A program made the translations under genes and the position numbers. From the NCBI GenBank assembly GCA_963787195.1, contig CAWBCI010000079.1, forward strand, positions 68,625 through 132,624: DNA of 64,000 nucleotides, in the 5' to 3' direction. The notes under the pieces are model-generated. The model saw only the letters and a list, made by a program, of their open reading frames with translations, did no database searches and was not told the origin of the DNA. Source of the DNA: CAWBCI01 sp963787195. GTDB lineage: Bacteria > Bacteroidota > Bacteroidia > Bacteroidales > JAGOPY01. Of the stretch, positions 1-8,444 are shown in pieces (position 1 is the first letter of the stretch; every line of letters begins with the position of its first letter).

Positions 1-165
1 CGTCATTTTTAGTCTTATCTTCTCCTGACTGACCTTTTCTCGTCTTATAAATGCCAGTACTTATAAATCAATACCTTATGATTTGTCTGATTTATCTGCT
101 ATATAAAAGGTATAAAGAATTGGGTCTTCAGGATTATCTCCAGAAAGCTTAAAGGATAGAAAATA

Positions 166-828
166 TCATTCCATTTGTGAAGGAAGCTTTTCCATATAAT
201 CCGGATTTAGTTTGTAAACAGCTTCTCTGTGCGTGTATTCCATCCGTATTATTTCAAGCATCAATAAGTTCACCAGGATATATTCCGCCCTGTTACGTGT
301 GATAAAAGCACTACGCCTGAACTTTGAGAGTGTGATCCCGGGGTTTTTCAGAAGATATTCGAGCAGGAATTTTTCCTTGTCCGTAAATTTCACCAGGGCA
401 TTCCGGTTCCCTTGCATGAATTTCCATAATCTGATCTGAACAGCATTCGCACGGAAATTCTGATCGGCCTGTCTCACATAAGCCAGCCAATCTCCATCCT
501 CACCCATTGCCAAATAAGGTTTTTCCATTCCGGGCTGTATTATCACTTCCAATACCCTTTTGCCTTCCACTTCCCATTCTTTAATTTTGAAAGGCACTTC
601 GGGGTGGCAATACATGCGCGCAGCCCCTTCTACCATGAATAACTCTTCTTCTGACCTGATCCCTGCAATGGCACCATTATCCTTAACTCCAACAAGCAGT
701 CGCCCTCCATCCGTATTGGCAAAAGCTACCAGGGTTCGCGCAATTTTGCGGAAATCGGCTATTTCAAACTTAAAATCCAATAACTGATGTTCTCCCTCGG
801 CAATAAGCTTTTTGATAAAATGTGTCAT
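166..828 (-). CDS. AlbA_2/Schlafen-type ATP-binding domain protein with C-terminal winged helix
   Basis: This 220-residue protein begins with an AlbA_2 (divergent AAA-4/Schlafen-like) domain over about residues 10-130. Its hallmarks are the LLDFKFE start and the glycine-rich NTDGGRLLVGVKDNG stretch near residues 38-52. The last 70 residues look like a winged helix (EKFLLEYLLKNPGITLSKF onwards), so a DNA- or RNA-associated regulatory role is likely. In this family the AlbA_2 domain is thought to bind nucleotides or nucleic acid; the target here is unknown. It lies 35 bp downstream of the exosortase-partner gene on the same strand and could be cotranscribed with it. The start is supported by the usual family N-terminus. 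No sign of damage. Confidence 0.8.
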   Translation of the reverse strand: MTHFIKKLIAEGEHQLLDFKFEIADFRKIARTLVAFANTDGGRLLVGVKDNGAIAGIRSEEELFMVEGAARMYCHPEVPFKIKEWEVEGKRVLEVIIQPGMEKPYLAMGEDGDWLAYVRQADQNFRANAVQIRLWKFMQGNRNALVKFTDKEKFLLEYLLKNPGITLSKFRRSAFITRNRAEYILVNLLMLEIIRMEYTHREAVYKLNPDYMEKLPSQME

Positions 829-863
829 AATTCTCTTCAGCCCCCCGGTATTTCCGCATCAGT

Positions 864-1385
864 TTATTTCTGATTGTTGCGGAAGCGTTTGATAAGCTGG
901 TATCGGTATGTGTCTTTAATAATAATGAATAATGCGATAATATAAAAACTGTCAAGTAAGAGATCATAAATGAATTTAACAATGGAAGAATTGTAATAGT
1001 CAGTCAGTAATAATAAAAAGATCAGTTGAAAAAAGTAGAACAGTATCAGGTTCTCAGCCATGGACCGAAGGGCTCTTTTCAGGGGGAGGTTAAAAAGCAA
1101 AAGTATCTGCCATGTCAATATCATAATAAACGGAAGCATTATGTTATCTACTTTTTGCGGATAGGTTCCTTTTCTTCCATCAATCAAAGTAGTAACAATA
1201 AAATTGGTAACATTATGATCGATTTTTACCGCGACTGAAGTTGATTCGGAAAATACAAGGACAATATTTGCCCCGGCACTCAGAATTTTCGCATAAAGCC
1301 ATGACAGCCCGTTAAACCAGAGTAGCAGTAGCAAAACGGATGAAACCAGGATGATCAGCGCGTTGATGTATACTTTTTGTTTCAT
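864..1385 (-). CDS. membrane protein overlapping the exosortase gene
   Basis: A 173-residue hydrophobic protein with about four predicted membrane helices (around residues 7-27, 84-101, 112-132 and 140-160) and a basic C-terminus. The segment between helices 1 and 2 (about residues 30-80) is hydrophilic and probably lies outside the membrane. I recognise no named family. Its start codon overlaps the stop of the upstream exosortase gene by 4 bp (ATGA arrangement), so the two are almost certainly translated together. By position it is an exosortase accessory protein or a membrane chaperone of the sorted substrate; that is inference from context only. Confidence 0.7.
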   Translation of the reverse strand: MKQKVYINALIILVSSVLLLLLWFNGLSWLYAKILSAGANIVLVFSESTSVAVKIDHNVTNFIVTTLIDGRKGTYPQKVDNIMLPFIMILTWQILLLFNLPLKRALRSMAENLILFYFFQLIFLLLLTDYYNSSIVKFIYDLLLDSFYIIALFIIIKDTYRYQLIKRFRNNQK

Positions 1386-2005
1386 GCTTGCGGGTCTTTT
1401 GGTTTGAAATCAGGATTGGAAATTTGATCCCTCCAGGCCCAGACTCCAAAGATCATAAATCCAAAGAGTATATTCCAAACATAATCATGGGTTGTTTCAA
1501 AAAGGTCGGGGTAATTCCTTCCGACATAACCCATGGCATAAAAACGCAGGTTATTCAGCAGGAAGGTAATTACTATAAAAATCCCCAGGTTGATAAACTT
1601 ATGTTTCAGGTTCCAGTTGCTGAAAATAACCAAGGCGATAGCAAAGAGGTAAAAATTGTAGGCTGTACATTCCACTATTATTGACATGGGAAAGCCATCC
1701 ACTGAAATGGAGGAAAAACCAAGTCTCTGTATAGGCAGGAAAAGTATTTTACCCAAACCAACGGTACTGGATGTTGTGAATCCGACAACCAAATCACCGA
1801 ATTCTTCCCGAATTCCCGGAATATGCACCAGCATAATCAGAATAAACCACAGGGCGAAGGCTTTTATAAGTGGAAGAAGCTTCTTCAGCAATTCAATATT
1901 TTGCTGACGTTTTTGCTGCTTTCCTGATTGGCTTCTCTTAACTTTCTTGCCGGATTCCTCTCTTGAGGTTGGACGTTTTTTGTCAGATTTTGGCTTATTT
2001 TTCAA
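1382..2005 (-). CDS. exosortase/archaeosortase family transpeptidase
   Basis: A 207-residue multi-pass membrane protein with the invariant exosortase triad in correct order: Cys113 (IVECTAYN), Arg154 (NNLRF) and His173 (TTHDYVW), each at the outer edge of a hydrophobic helix. Exosortases are membrane cysteine transpeptidases that cut C-terminal sorting tails (PEP-CTERM-like) and transfer the protein to an envelope component. The first 35 residues are very rich in Lys, Arg and Gln, which is unusual and probably cytoplasmic. The gene overlaps the downstream membrane-protein gene by 4 bp. No protein with an obvious PEP-CTERM-type tail is encoded in the window, so its substrate is elsewhere or of an unrecognised type. 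The exosortase subfamily cannot be assigned by eye. Confidence 0.85.
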   Translation of the reverse strand: MKNKPKSDKKRPTSREESGKKVKRSQSGKQQKRQQNIELLKKLLPLIKAFALWFILIMLVHIPGIREEFGDLVVGFTTSSTVGLGKILFLPIQRLGFSSISVDGFPMSIIVECTAYNFYLFAIALVIFSNWNLKHKFINLGIFIVITFLLNNLRFYAMGYVGRNYPDLFETTHDYVWNILFGFMIFGVWAWRDQISNPDFKPKDPQA

Positions 2006-2154
2006 GATTTATAGGATTAAATTGAGGTAAAATTAATGTAAATATAGCTACAAAGACCCCGCTAACCCTACAAAATTAATAAGTTCACTGAAGTTTTTCA
2101 CAAAAGGGCTGTTAAAAAAAGTTTAGACGAAGCGTATTACTTTTATATCATTAT

Positions 2155-2275
2155 TAGATTAATTAGCACGGATGGTGGTTTAAATAAGTTAAATCGGGTT
2201 GGCTCTGCTTACGGCATCCAGCCCGATTTGCTTTTAAAAAAGCCGGTTCATTTTAGGTGAGTCGGCTTTTTTTAT
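2155..2275 (+). ncRNA. candidate small RNA: stem-loop followed by intrinsic terminator
   Basis: Between the divergent start of the exosortase gene and the end of pyrI there is a two-hairpin unit. Stem 1 pairs 2191-2202 with 2218-2229 (12 bp, 15-nt loop). Stem 2 pairs 2242-2251 with 2257-2266 (10 bp, 5-nt loop) and is followed by seven T. Both stems contain G-U pairs that only form if the plus strand is transcribed; on the minus strand they would be A-C mismatches. That argues for a plus-strand RNA. No open reading frame accompanies it and the next plus-strand gene is over 3 kb away, so it is not a leader. The 5' end is a guess; I see no strong promoter box. Confidence 0.5.
2240..2275 (+). terminator. 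intrinsic terminator of the candidate small RNA
   Basis: Ten-base-pair stem (2242-2251 with 2257-2266), 5-nt loop, then TTTTTTT. G-U pairs orient it to the plus strand. Confidence 0.75.
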
Positions 2276-2436
2276 TGATGCTAATCATTTGAAAATAAGT
2301 AATATAAATTTTGTGTTGGCCTGTGAAATATGAAAATTGGAGATGGGGATGATAGCTCAGAAGAGAAATTCCCGGTTCAATTTCTGCCATTTTCACACGA
2401 AAAATTGAAGATGCTAAAGCGATGTTTTATAAAATT

Positions 2437-2901
2437 CTATATGAAAACCATATTATTCTTATCGGTGACCTTTTCACAATAATGACATTGTAAGCGGATG
2501 TTTTCTTTATCAATCACTTCAAAACGGGTTGTGATCTTTTCATGATTGGTAATGCAATTGGGATTTACACACTTGACAAATTTTTCGATCTGATCCGGGA
2601 TTTCCACTCTCTTCTTCTCGACGACCTGGTAATCACGTATAATTATCAGTGTGGCAGAAGGTGCTGCTATGGAAATCTTATTTATATCATCGCTTTCAAA
2701 AAAGCGGTTTGAAAGCTTGATGATCCCTTTCCTGCCGTACTTTTTACTTTCAAGGTTCGTGCCGAAGAGTACATGTTCGGTGGAATCTTCGGCTCCGAGA
2801 ATTTTAATGACCTGGAATACATTTTGGGTCGGAATATGATCGATCACAGTACCGTTTTCTATCGCTGATACTTTGAGCTCTTTTCTGGTAATATTATCCA
2901 T
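2437..2901 (-). CDS. pyrI: aspartate carbamoyltransferase regulatory subunit
   Basis: A 154-residue PyrI. The N-terminal allosteric (nucleotide-binding) domain starts with the family signature AIENGTVIDHIP. The C-terminal zinc domain has the four cysteines at 111, 116, 139 and 142 (CX4C...CX2C). It binds CTP/ATP and tunes the catalytic trimer of aspartate transcarbamoylase in pyrimidine synthesis. It is downstream of pyrB on the same strand; the roughly 80-bp gap is filled mostly by a heptanucleotide repeat array. Full length and intact. Confidence 0.96.
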   Translation of the reverse strand: MDNITRKELKVSAIENGTVIDHIPTQNVFQVIKILGAEDSTEHVLFGTNLESKKYGRKGIIKLSNRFFESDDINKISIAAPSATLIIIRDYQVVEKKRVEIPDQIEKFVKCVNPNCITNHEKITTRFEVIDKENIRLQCHYCEKVTDKNNMVFI

Positions 2902-2925
2902 GATATTTTTAAGATTAAAGATTTT

Positions 2926-2981
2926 TGACTGCTGACTGCTGACTGTTGACTGCTGACTGCTGACTGCTGACTAACGACTAC
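2926..2981. repeat. heptanucleotide tandem array between pyrB and pyrI
   Basis: Eight consecutive 7-nt units, six of them TGACTGC or one base different, the last two TGACTAA and CGACTAC. The array ends exactly at the pyrB stop codon. Confidence 0.95.
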
Positions 2982-3893
2982 CTACTCCCTGACCCCAAGT
3001 ATGCTCGCCAGCAGCGCCTGTCTCACAAATACCCCGTTCTGTGCCTGCCTGAAATAATATGCTTTTTTATTACTGTCGACATCGGTTTCTATTTCATTTA
3101 CTCTTGGGAGGGGGTGCAGTACGCGAAGATTATCTTTGCCTGCCTGCAACATATCATTTTTCAGGATGTAAGCATTTTTAACTTTCTCATATTCAATCGG
3201 GTCTGAAAATCTTTCTTTCTGGATACGCGTCATATAAAGGATGTCAACTTTTGAGATCACATCCTTCAGATCCGTATATTGATAATACTTCAGGTTATTA
3301 TCCTTGATTTTTTGTTTGACATAGCTTGGGAGTTTTAATTCAGGAGGGGAGACCAGGTGAAAGGTTGCTTTGAAATTACACATGGCAAATACCAGAGAAT
3401 GCACAGTTCTGCCATACTTCAGGTCGCCTATAAAAGCTATGTCAAGATTTTCAAGCCTGCCCTGGGTTTTGCGGATAGAATACATATCCAGTAAAGTTTG
3501 TGTGGGATGCTGGTTGGCTCCGTCTCCGGCATTGATGATAGGTACCGGGCTGACTTCACTCGCATAACGCGCGCTTCCTTCCCTGGGGTGGCGCATGACA
3601 ATGATATCGGAATAATTGCTTACAGTTAGTATGGTATCGTTCAATGACTCTCCTTTGGAGACACTGGAGTTGGCAGAATCGGAAAAACCGATGATCTTAG
3701 CTCCCAGTCTGGAGGCAGCACTTTCAAAACTAAGGCGTGTCCTTGTTGAAGGCTCAAAAAAAAGGGTGGCTACTACCGAATCCTGCAAAATATGCTGTAC
3801 AGGCCTGGCTTCAAATTCTTCTGCAATATCCAGAATCCTTATTTGTTCTTCCCTGCTGAAGTCGTCGATGGAGACGAGGCTTTTGTTTTTCAT
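2982..3893 (-). CDS. pyrB: aspartate carbamoyltransferase catalytic subunit
   Basis: A 303-residue ATCase catalytic chain, catalysing carbamoyl phosphate + aspartate to carbamoyl aspartate, the first committed pyrimidine step. Visible motifs are the carbamoyl-phosphate loop STRTR (49-53), RHP (101-103), HPTQT (129-133), and HPLPR (260-264). The length matches the bacterial family. It is the first gene of a pyrB-pyrI pair, so the enzyme is the allosterically regulated heteromeric type. No pyrR or attenuator signal is obvious upstream. Confidence 0.97.
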   Translation of the reverse strand: MKNKSLVSIDDFSREEQIRILDIAEEFEARPVQHILQDSVVATLFFEPSTRTRLSFESAASRLGAKIIGFSDSANSSVSKGESLNDTILTVSNYSDIIVMRHPREGSARYASEVSPVPIINAGDGANQHPTQTLLDMYSIRKTQGRLENLDIAFIGDLKYGRTVHSLVFAMCNFKATFHLVSPPELKLPSYVKQKIKDNNLKYYQYTDLKDVISKVDILYMTRIQKERFSDPIEYEKVKNAYILKNDMLQAGKDNLRVLHPLPRVNEIETDVDSNKKAYYFRQAQNGVFVRQALLASILGVRE

Positions 3894-3975
3894 AAAGTAG
3901 GTGAGATTAATGTTTTGCTGGTTTGTAAAATTAATATAAAAGAAGCCGCTTAAAATTGATGTTAAAAAGTTGTTA

Positions 3976-4008
3976 TAAAAAAAGGCGGCTAAAAATAGCC
4001 GCCTTTAA
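3976..4008 (-). terminator. intrinsic terminator after the cDPGS-like gene
   Basis: Perfect 10-bp stem (AAAGGCGGCT, 3981-3990, with 3997-4006) with a 6-nt loop. On the minus strand it is followed by a T-run, so it ends the gene whose stop is at 4010 and insulates pyrB. Confidence 0.85.
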
Positions 4009-4009
4009 A

Positions 4010-5347
4010 TTATTTCAGGTTGTGTTTGATAACAAAATCGTCGAGTATGCCCTTCAGGTCAGGATAACCGATTTCCTGCAAATCATAATAAACCCTTGTA
4101 TTGGGTTTGTTGATTTTGATGATACGGTTCAGGTCAATCGGGGTGCCGATGACAACGGAGTCACATTCGGTCCGGTTGATAGTTAATTCCAGGTCTTTCA
4201 GTTGTTGTTCACCATATCCCATGGCCGGTAAAAGTGTTCCGATATTGGGATAAATTTCGAAAGTGGTACTCAGCTTTCCAACTGTAAAAGGACGCGGATC
4301 AACCATTGATGCGGCACCGAATTTCTGGGCTGCAACAGTTCCGGCCCCAATTTTCATTTCACCGTGGGTCAGGGTTGGTCCATCTTCAATCACCAGCACA
4401 TTCTTGCCGCGAATGATTTCAGGATTATCCACCTTTATAGGCGATGCCGCATCGACAACAATAGCATTGGGGTTCACTTTCCGAATGCTTTCCCTTACGG
4501 TTTGTATTCCTTTATTGTCGGCAGTATCCATTTTGTTGATGATTACCACATCGGCTAAACGCAGAGTGACTTCTCCAGGGTAATAGGAGAGCTCATCTCC
4601 CGGACGGTGCGGGTCGACAACGGTAATGTTGAGGTCTGGTTTATAGAATGGGAAATCATTGTTTCCACCATCCCAGAGGATCACATCACAACCATCGGGA
4701 TCTTTTTCAGCAGCCCGCAGAATCGCTTCATAATCGACGCCGGCATAGATCACATTTCCTCTCACAACATGCGGTTCGTATTCTTCCATTTCTTCTACCG
4801 TACATTCATGTTTAGCCAGATCAGCAACAGTAGCAAAACGCTGCACTTTTTGTTTCACCAGGTCGCCATAGGGCATAGGATGTCGGATAGCCACCACTTT
4901 CAAGCCTTTTTCCATAAGAATCTCGATAATCCTGCGGGAGGTCTGGCTTTTTCCACAACCAGTCCTGACAGCGCCCACAGCAATGACAGGTTTGGTGGAT
5001 GCAACCATAGTGTCTTTTGGGCCAAGCAGCATGAAATTGGCACCGGCTGCATTTACAATGGCACTGATGGCCATAACCCTCTTATAAGGCACATCACTGT
5101 ATGAGAATACACACATGTCGGTATTCGTTTGCTTGATGAGTGCCGGAAGGTCTGCTTCTGCGTGGATCGGGATACCTTCAGGATAGAGATTGCCGGCTAA
5201 TTCGGCCGGGTACTTTCGTCCGTCAATGTCCGGGATCTGCGCGGCAGTAAATGCAACAACGTTATAATCTTCGTTCCCCCGAAAATAAGTGTTGAAATTG
5301 TGAAAGTCTCTACCTGCAGCTCCGATAATGATAACATTTTTTTTCAT
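4010..5347 (-). CDS. cyclic 2,3-diphosphoglycerate synthetase-like P-loop GTPase
   Basis: A 445-residue protein with a Rossmann-like N-terminal domain (KKNVIIIGAAGRDFHNFN) and a central P-loop, GAVRTGCGKSQ at residues 125-135, followed by a G-domain-like part (WDGGNNDFPF, INKMDTAD). It resembles archaeal cyclic 2,3-diphosphoglycerate synthetase and its bacterial homologues, usually annotated only as GTPases. In archaea the enzyme makes a thermoprotective metabolite; the bacterial role is not established, so the function is left open. It is monocistronic, with a good terminator just beyond its stop. Confidence 0.8.
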   Translation of the reverse strand: MKKNVIIIGAAGRDFHNFNTYFRGNEDYNVVAFTAAQIPDIDGRKYPAELAGNLYPEGIPIHAEADLPALIKQTNTDMCVFSYSDVPYKRVMAISAIVNAAGANFMLLGPKDTMVASTKPVIAVGAVRTGCGKSQTSRRIIEILMEKGLKVVAIRHPMPYGDLVKQKVQRFATVADLAKHECTVEEMEEYEPHVVRGNVIYAGVDYEAILRAAEKDPDGCDVILWDGGNNDFPFYKPDLNITVVDPHRPGDELSYYPGEVTLRLADVVIINKMDTADNKGIQTVRESIRKVNPNAIVVDAASPIKVDNPEIIRGKNVLVIEDGPTLTHGEMKIGAGTVAAQKFGAASMVDPRPFTVGKLSTTFEIYPNIGTLLPAMGYGEQQLKDLELTINRTECDSVVIGTPIDLNRIIKINKPNTRVYYDLQEIGYPDLKGILDDFVIKHNLK

Positions 5348-5554
5348 TATTTAAGCCTTTTATGTTAATAATATGAATATGATTTTAATCATGCAAAGGT
5401 AATCCTTTAAGTTAAAAACCAAGGAATTGTTATTAAATTTTTTCTTTAATGACGGGCATTGCAGGCCTTAACTGAATTATACAGTTTTCCATGATACATG
5501 CAGGTTTAAATTCCCGATCACCCTGCCTTAGGTGCATCTATGCGAATTAATGCC

Positions 5555-5562
5555 TAATTTTG
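5555..5562 (+). promoter_or_regulatory. possible Bacteroidota -7 box for argS
   Basis: TAATTTTG matches the TAnnTTTG consensus, 24 bp before the argS start. No convincing -33 TTTG at the right spacing. Confidence 0.35.
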
Positions 5563-5586
5563 GGCCATTAAAATTATATCCGGAAG

Positions 5587-7377
5587 ATGATAGAAATATT
5601 GCTCTCAACGAAAGCCCGTGAGGCTTTCAATAATTTATTCGGACAGAAACCTGATATCAATTTATTCAGTTTCCAGAAAACCCGTCCCGATTTTGAAGGG
5701 GATTTTACAATGGTGGTTTTTCCGCTTTTAAGATTTTCAGGAAAATCGCCCGAGCAAACTGCAGAGGCCCTTGGTAATTATTTCATACAGAATGTAGTCC
5801 AGGTATCATCTTTCAATGTTGTAAAAGGCTTTTTAAACCTGGTCCTCAGTAAAAATTACTGGATGGCGTTTTTTGAGGACAATCGTAATAGGGCGGATTA
5901 TGGATTCCTTCAGCCCGATGGGAATCCACCGGTCGTTGTGGAATATTCTTCCCCTAATACAAATAAACCCCTTCACCTTGGACATATCAGGAATATCTTG
6001 TTGGGATGGTCCGTCGCCGAAATTCTGGAAGCCGGCGGGAAAAACGTGGCACGTGTAAACCTGGTCAACGACAGGGGCATCCATATTTGCAAAACCATGC
6101 TGGCCTGGAAAAAATGGGCCAATGGCCAGGAACCTTCTGACCTTAATATTAAAGGTGATAAATATGTTGGAAATCTTTACGTGAAATTTGAACAGGCGAA
6201 TAAAATTGAAATTGAAAAGCTCAAAGCCAGGGGTATGAATGAAGAGGAAGCATATAAAGCTTCACCTTTAATGCAGGAAGCTTTGCTGATGCTTCAGAAG
6301 TGGGAGCAAGGTGATCAGGAAACACGTAAACTCTGGACAAAAATGAATAATTGGGTTTATGAAGGTTTTGACCTTACTTATGAACGAATGGGAATATCCT
6401 TCGATAAAATATATTATGAGTCGGATACCTATCTGCTTGGTAAAGAAATCGTGAAAGAGGGATTGGATAAAGGTATATTTTATAAAAAAGATGACGGTTC
6501 TGTTTGGGTTGACCTCAGCAGCCAGGGATTGGATGAAAAGCTGCTCCTACGTCCTGACGGAACTTCAGTTTATATAACCCAGGACCTGGGGACGGCTGAA
6601 TTGCGGTACAGGGATTATCATCCGGAAAAGCTCCTTTATGTCGTTGGTAATGAGCAAAATTATCATTTTGATGTGATGAAGATCATATTGAAAATGTTAG
6701 GCAAGGAATGGGCTGAAGGTATTCTTCACATATCTTATGGGATGGTTGAATTACCGGAGGGGAAGATGAAGTCGAGGGAAGGGAAGGTGGTGGATGCCGA
6801 TGAACTGATGCAGGATATGTATGAAACAGCCGCCCGGACTACCAGGGAACTTGGAAAGGTCGAAGGCTTGGAAAAAACTGAAGCCGACTGTTTGTTTGAA
6901 ATGATCGGCCAGGGGGCACTCAAATATTTTATGCTGAAAGTTGATCCGAAAAAGAATATGTTATTTAACCCCGAAGAATCTATAGATTTCAACGGGAACA
7001 CCGGGCCATTTATTCAATATACACACGCCCGTATCCGCTCGCTCCTTAAGAAAGCCGCTGAAAGGGAACTCCGCCCTTCTGCCTTCAATACGAATGAAAT
7101 ATCTGATATTCTTCCGAAAGAAAAAAATATACTCAGAATACTTTATGATTTTCCGTCAGTTATTATTGATGCCGGGAAAAATTATAGTCCTGCAAGAATA
7201 GCCAATTATATTTATGAGCTGGCAAAAGAATATAACCAGTTTTACCAGGAATTGCCTGTATTGAAGGAGGAGGATAGCATGAAAGCTATTTTCAGGCTTG
7301 CTGTATCCGAATTTACCGGGAATGTGATCCGCCGTGCTATGACATTACTGGGAATTCAGGTCCCGGAGAAAATGTAG
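5587..7377 (+). CDS. argS: arginyl-tRNA synthetase
   Basis: A 596-residue class I aminoacyl-tRNA synthetase charging tRNA-Arg. The Add-1 N-terminal domain is present, and the HIGH-type motif is HLGH at residues 130-133 within SSPNTNKPLHLGH. The KMSKS-type loop is degenerate (KMKSR near residue 394), as is usual for ArgRS. The DALR anticodon-binding domain occupies roughly the last 130 residues (FIQYTHARIRSLL onwards). Length and start fit the family. It stands alone on the plus strand and converges with the DUF4340 gene; a terminator hairpin lies between them. Confidence 0.97.
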   Translation: MIEILLSTKAREAFNNLFGQKPDINLFSFQKTRPDFEGDFTMVVFPLLRFSGKSPEQTAEALGNYFIQNVVQVSSFNVVKGFLNLVLSKNYWMAFFEDNRNRADYGFLQPDGNPPVVVEYSSPNTNKPLHLGHIRNILLGWSVAEILEAGGKNVARVNLVNDRGIHICKTMLAWKKWANGQEPSDLNIKGDKYVGNLYVKFEQANKIEIEKLKARGMNEEEAYKASPLMQEALLMLQKWEQGDQETRKLWTKMNNWVYEGFDLTYERMGISFDKIYYESDTYLLGKEIVKEGLDKGIFYKKDDGSVWVDLSSQGLDEKLLLRPDGTSVYITQDLGTAELRYRDYHPEKLLYVVGNEQNYHFDVMKIILKMLGKEWAEGILHISYGMVELPEGKMKSREGKVVDADELMQDMYETAARTTRELGKVEGLEKTEADCLFEMIGQGALKYFMLKVDPKKNMLFNPEESIDFNGNTGPFIQYTHARIRSLLKKAAERELRPSAFNTNEISDILPKEKNILRILYDFPSVIIDAGKNYSPARIANYIYELAKEYNQFYQELPVLKEEDSMKAIFRLAVSEFTGNVIRRAMTLLGIQVPEKM

Positions 7378-7412
7378 ACCATTCTAAATTTTACTATTCC
7401 ACTCTTCATTAT

Positions 7413-7448
7413 AAAAAACAAAGGCTGCTCATATATGAACAGCCTTTG
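7413..7448 (-). terminator. terminator between argS and the gld operon
   Basis: Stem of about 14 bp with one mismatch (CAAAGGCTG...CAGCCTTTG, 7419-7448). On the minus strand it is followed by TTTTTT, so it mainly ends the gldAFG/DUF4340 operon. Confidence 0.75.
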
Positions 7449-7472
7449 GTAAATATATGTAGATTCCGGTAA

Positions 7473-8444
7473 TTATTTCGCAGGTATAAGTTCTTCATCT
7501 TTCATGAAGAGCTTATCGAACATTGAGTTCTTTTTGCCGTTGAAAAATGATCCCGGATTGAGTGTCGAGGTGATCACGTAATTGATATTGGTATCGGCAA
7601 CCGGATATGCTTTGATGGTCAAAGGCTTGAAATTATTTCCTTCGATCGTAAGTACATGGTCCGGTTCGAGGCCCTGAACTATATCCCCTGTAAAGTTGGT
7701 ATTATTCAAATGGGCGATGGAATTGAAATATTTTACAGCCTTGGTGGAATCCACCTCTTGCCCGTTAAGTGTCCATTTCCCGTTTGTATTTTCCAGGTTA
7801 ATTTTTTTATCAGGATAAGTATAAACCAACCTGGTCATTTCTTTCGGGCTAAGGTTTATAAGACTCTTATCGCGGTATGAATTGGGATCCCGGTTAAAAT
7901 TCATTTTCAGAAAACCATCTACCGCATATACTTCCTTCTCGCCGTTAACCCTGACGAAAGTGGTCATATCTCCACGTCCTTGCTGTTGTTGCATCCTTGG
8001 CTGGCCCTGCGGTTGTTCCTGAGGAACATAGGAAAACTTTCCGATAAGCAGTTCCGCAATTTGTTTATTTCCAGCGTCGAGACGGACTTTGGTGGCCGCT
8101 GAGTCGGTGACTTCGTATTTGGACCAGACCTCCTTACCCTTGCCGGCATATTGTTTGGTCTTTAAATCACTAAGTTGAGCGAGGATATTTTTCACCACGT
8201 TGGAATCGGCGGTATATGAATTACCATCTTCTACTACCTGCCAGGTTTTACCATTCAGTTTGAGGTCCACTTCCTTTTTCCCGGCGTCCTGTATTGTGAT
8301 TCCGGTCACTACAGTGGGATCGACCGTAAGTATAGTGGATTTAAATGACCGGTCGCTTTTGTCCCAGTATCTAACCAGAAGATAAATAGCGAGGAGTGCG
8401 ATGAATAAGATCAAAAGCACACTTGAACTAATTTTTTTAAACAT
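7473..8444 (-). CDS. DUF4340 protein of the GldAFG ABC operon
   Basis: A 323-residue protein with one N-terminal membrane helix (about 7-27) and a periplasmic DUF4340 region of repeated beta-rich segments. It includes a Gln/Gly/Arg-rich low-complexity insert near residues 145-160. DUF4340 proteins are commonly encoded beside GldG-type ABC proteins. Its start overlaps the end of gldG by 8 bp, so it is cotranslated and presumably works with that transporter at the inner membrane. The substrate is unknown. Confidence 0.85.
   Translation of the reverse strand: MFKKISSSVLLILFIALLAIYLLVRYWDKSDRSFKSTILTVDPTVVTGITIQDAGKKEVDLKLNGKTWQVVEDGNSYTADSNVVKNILAQLSDLKTKQYAGKGKEVWSKYEVTDSAATKVRLDAGNKQIAELLIGKFSYVPQEQPQGQPRMQQQQGRGDMTTFVRVNGEKEVYAVDGFLKMNFNRDPNSYRDKSLINLSPKEMTRLVYTYPDKKINLENTNGKWTLNGQEVDSTKAVKYFNSIAHLNNTNFTGDIVQGLEPDHVLTIEGNNFKPLTIKAYPVADTNINYVITSTLNPGSFFNGKKNSMFDKLFMKDEELIPAK

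Noticed and set aside
2330..2400. tRNA-like words (GGGGATGATAGCTCAG and CCCGGTTCAATTT)
   Set aside because: The D-arm-like and T-arm-like pieces are only about 16 nt apart, with no anticodon arm or pairing acceptor stem. At most a decayed tRNA fragment.
2926..2981. possible CRISPR array
   Set aside because: Unit is 7 nt with no spacers; no cas genes in the window.
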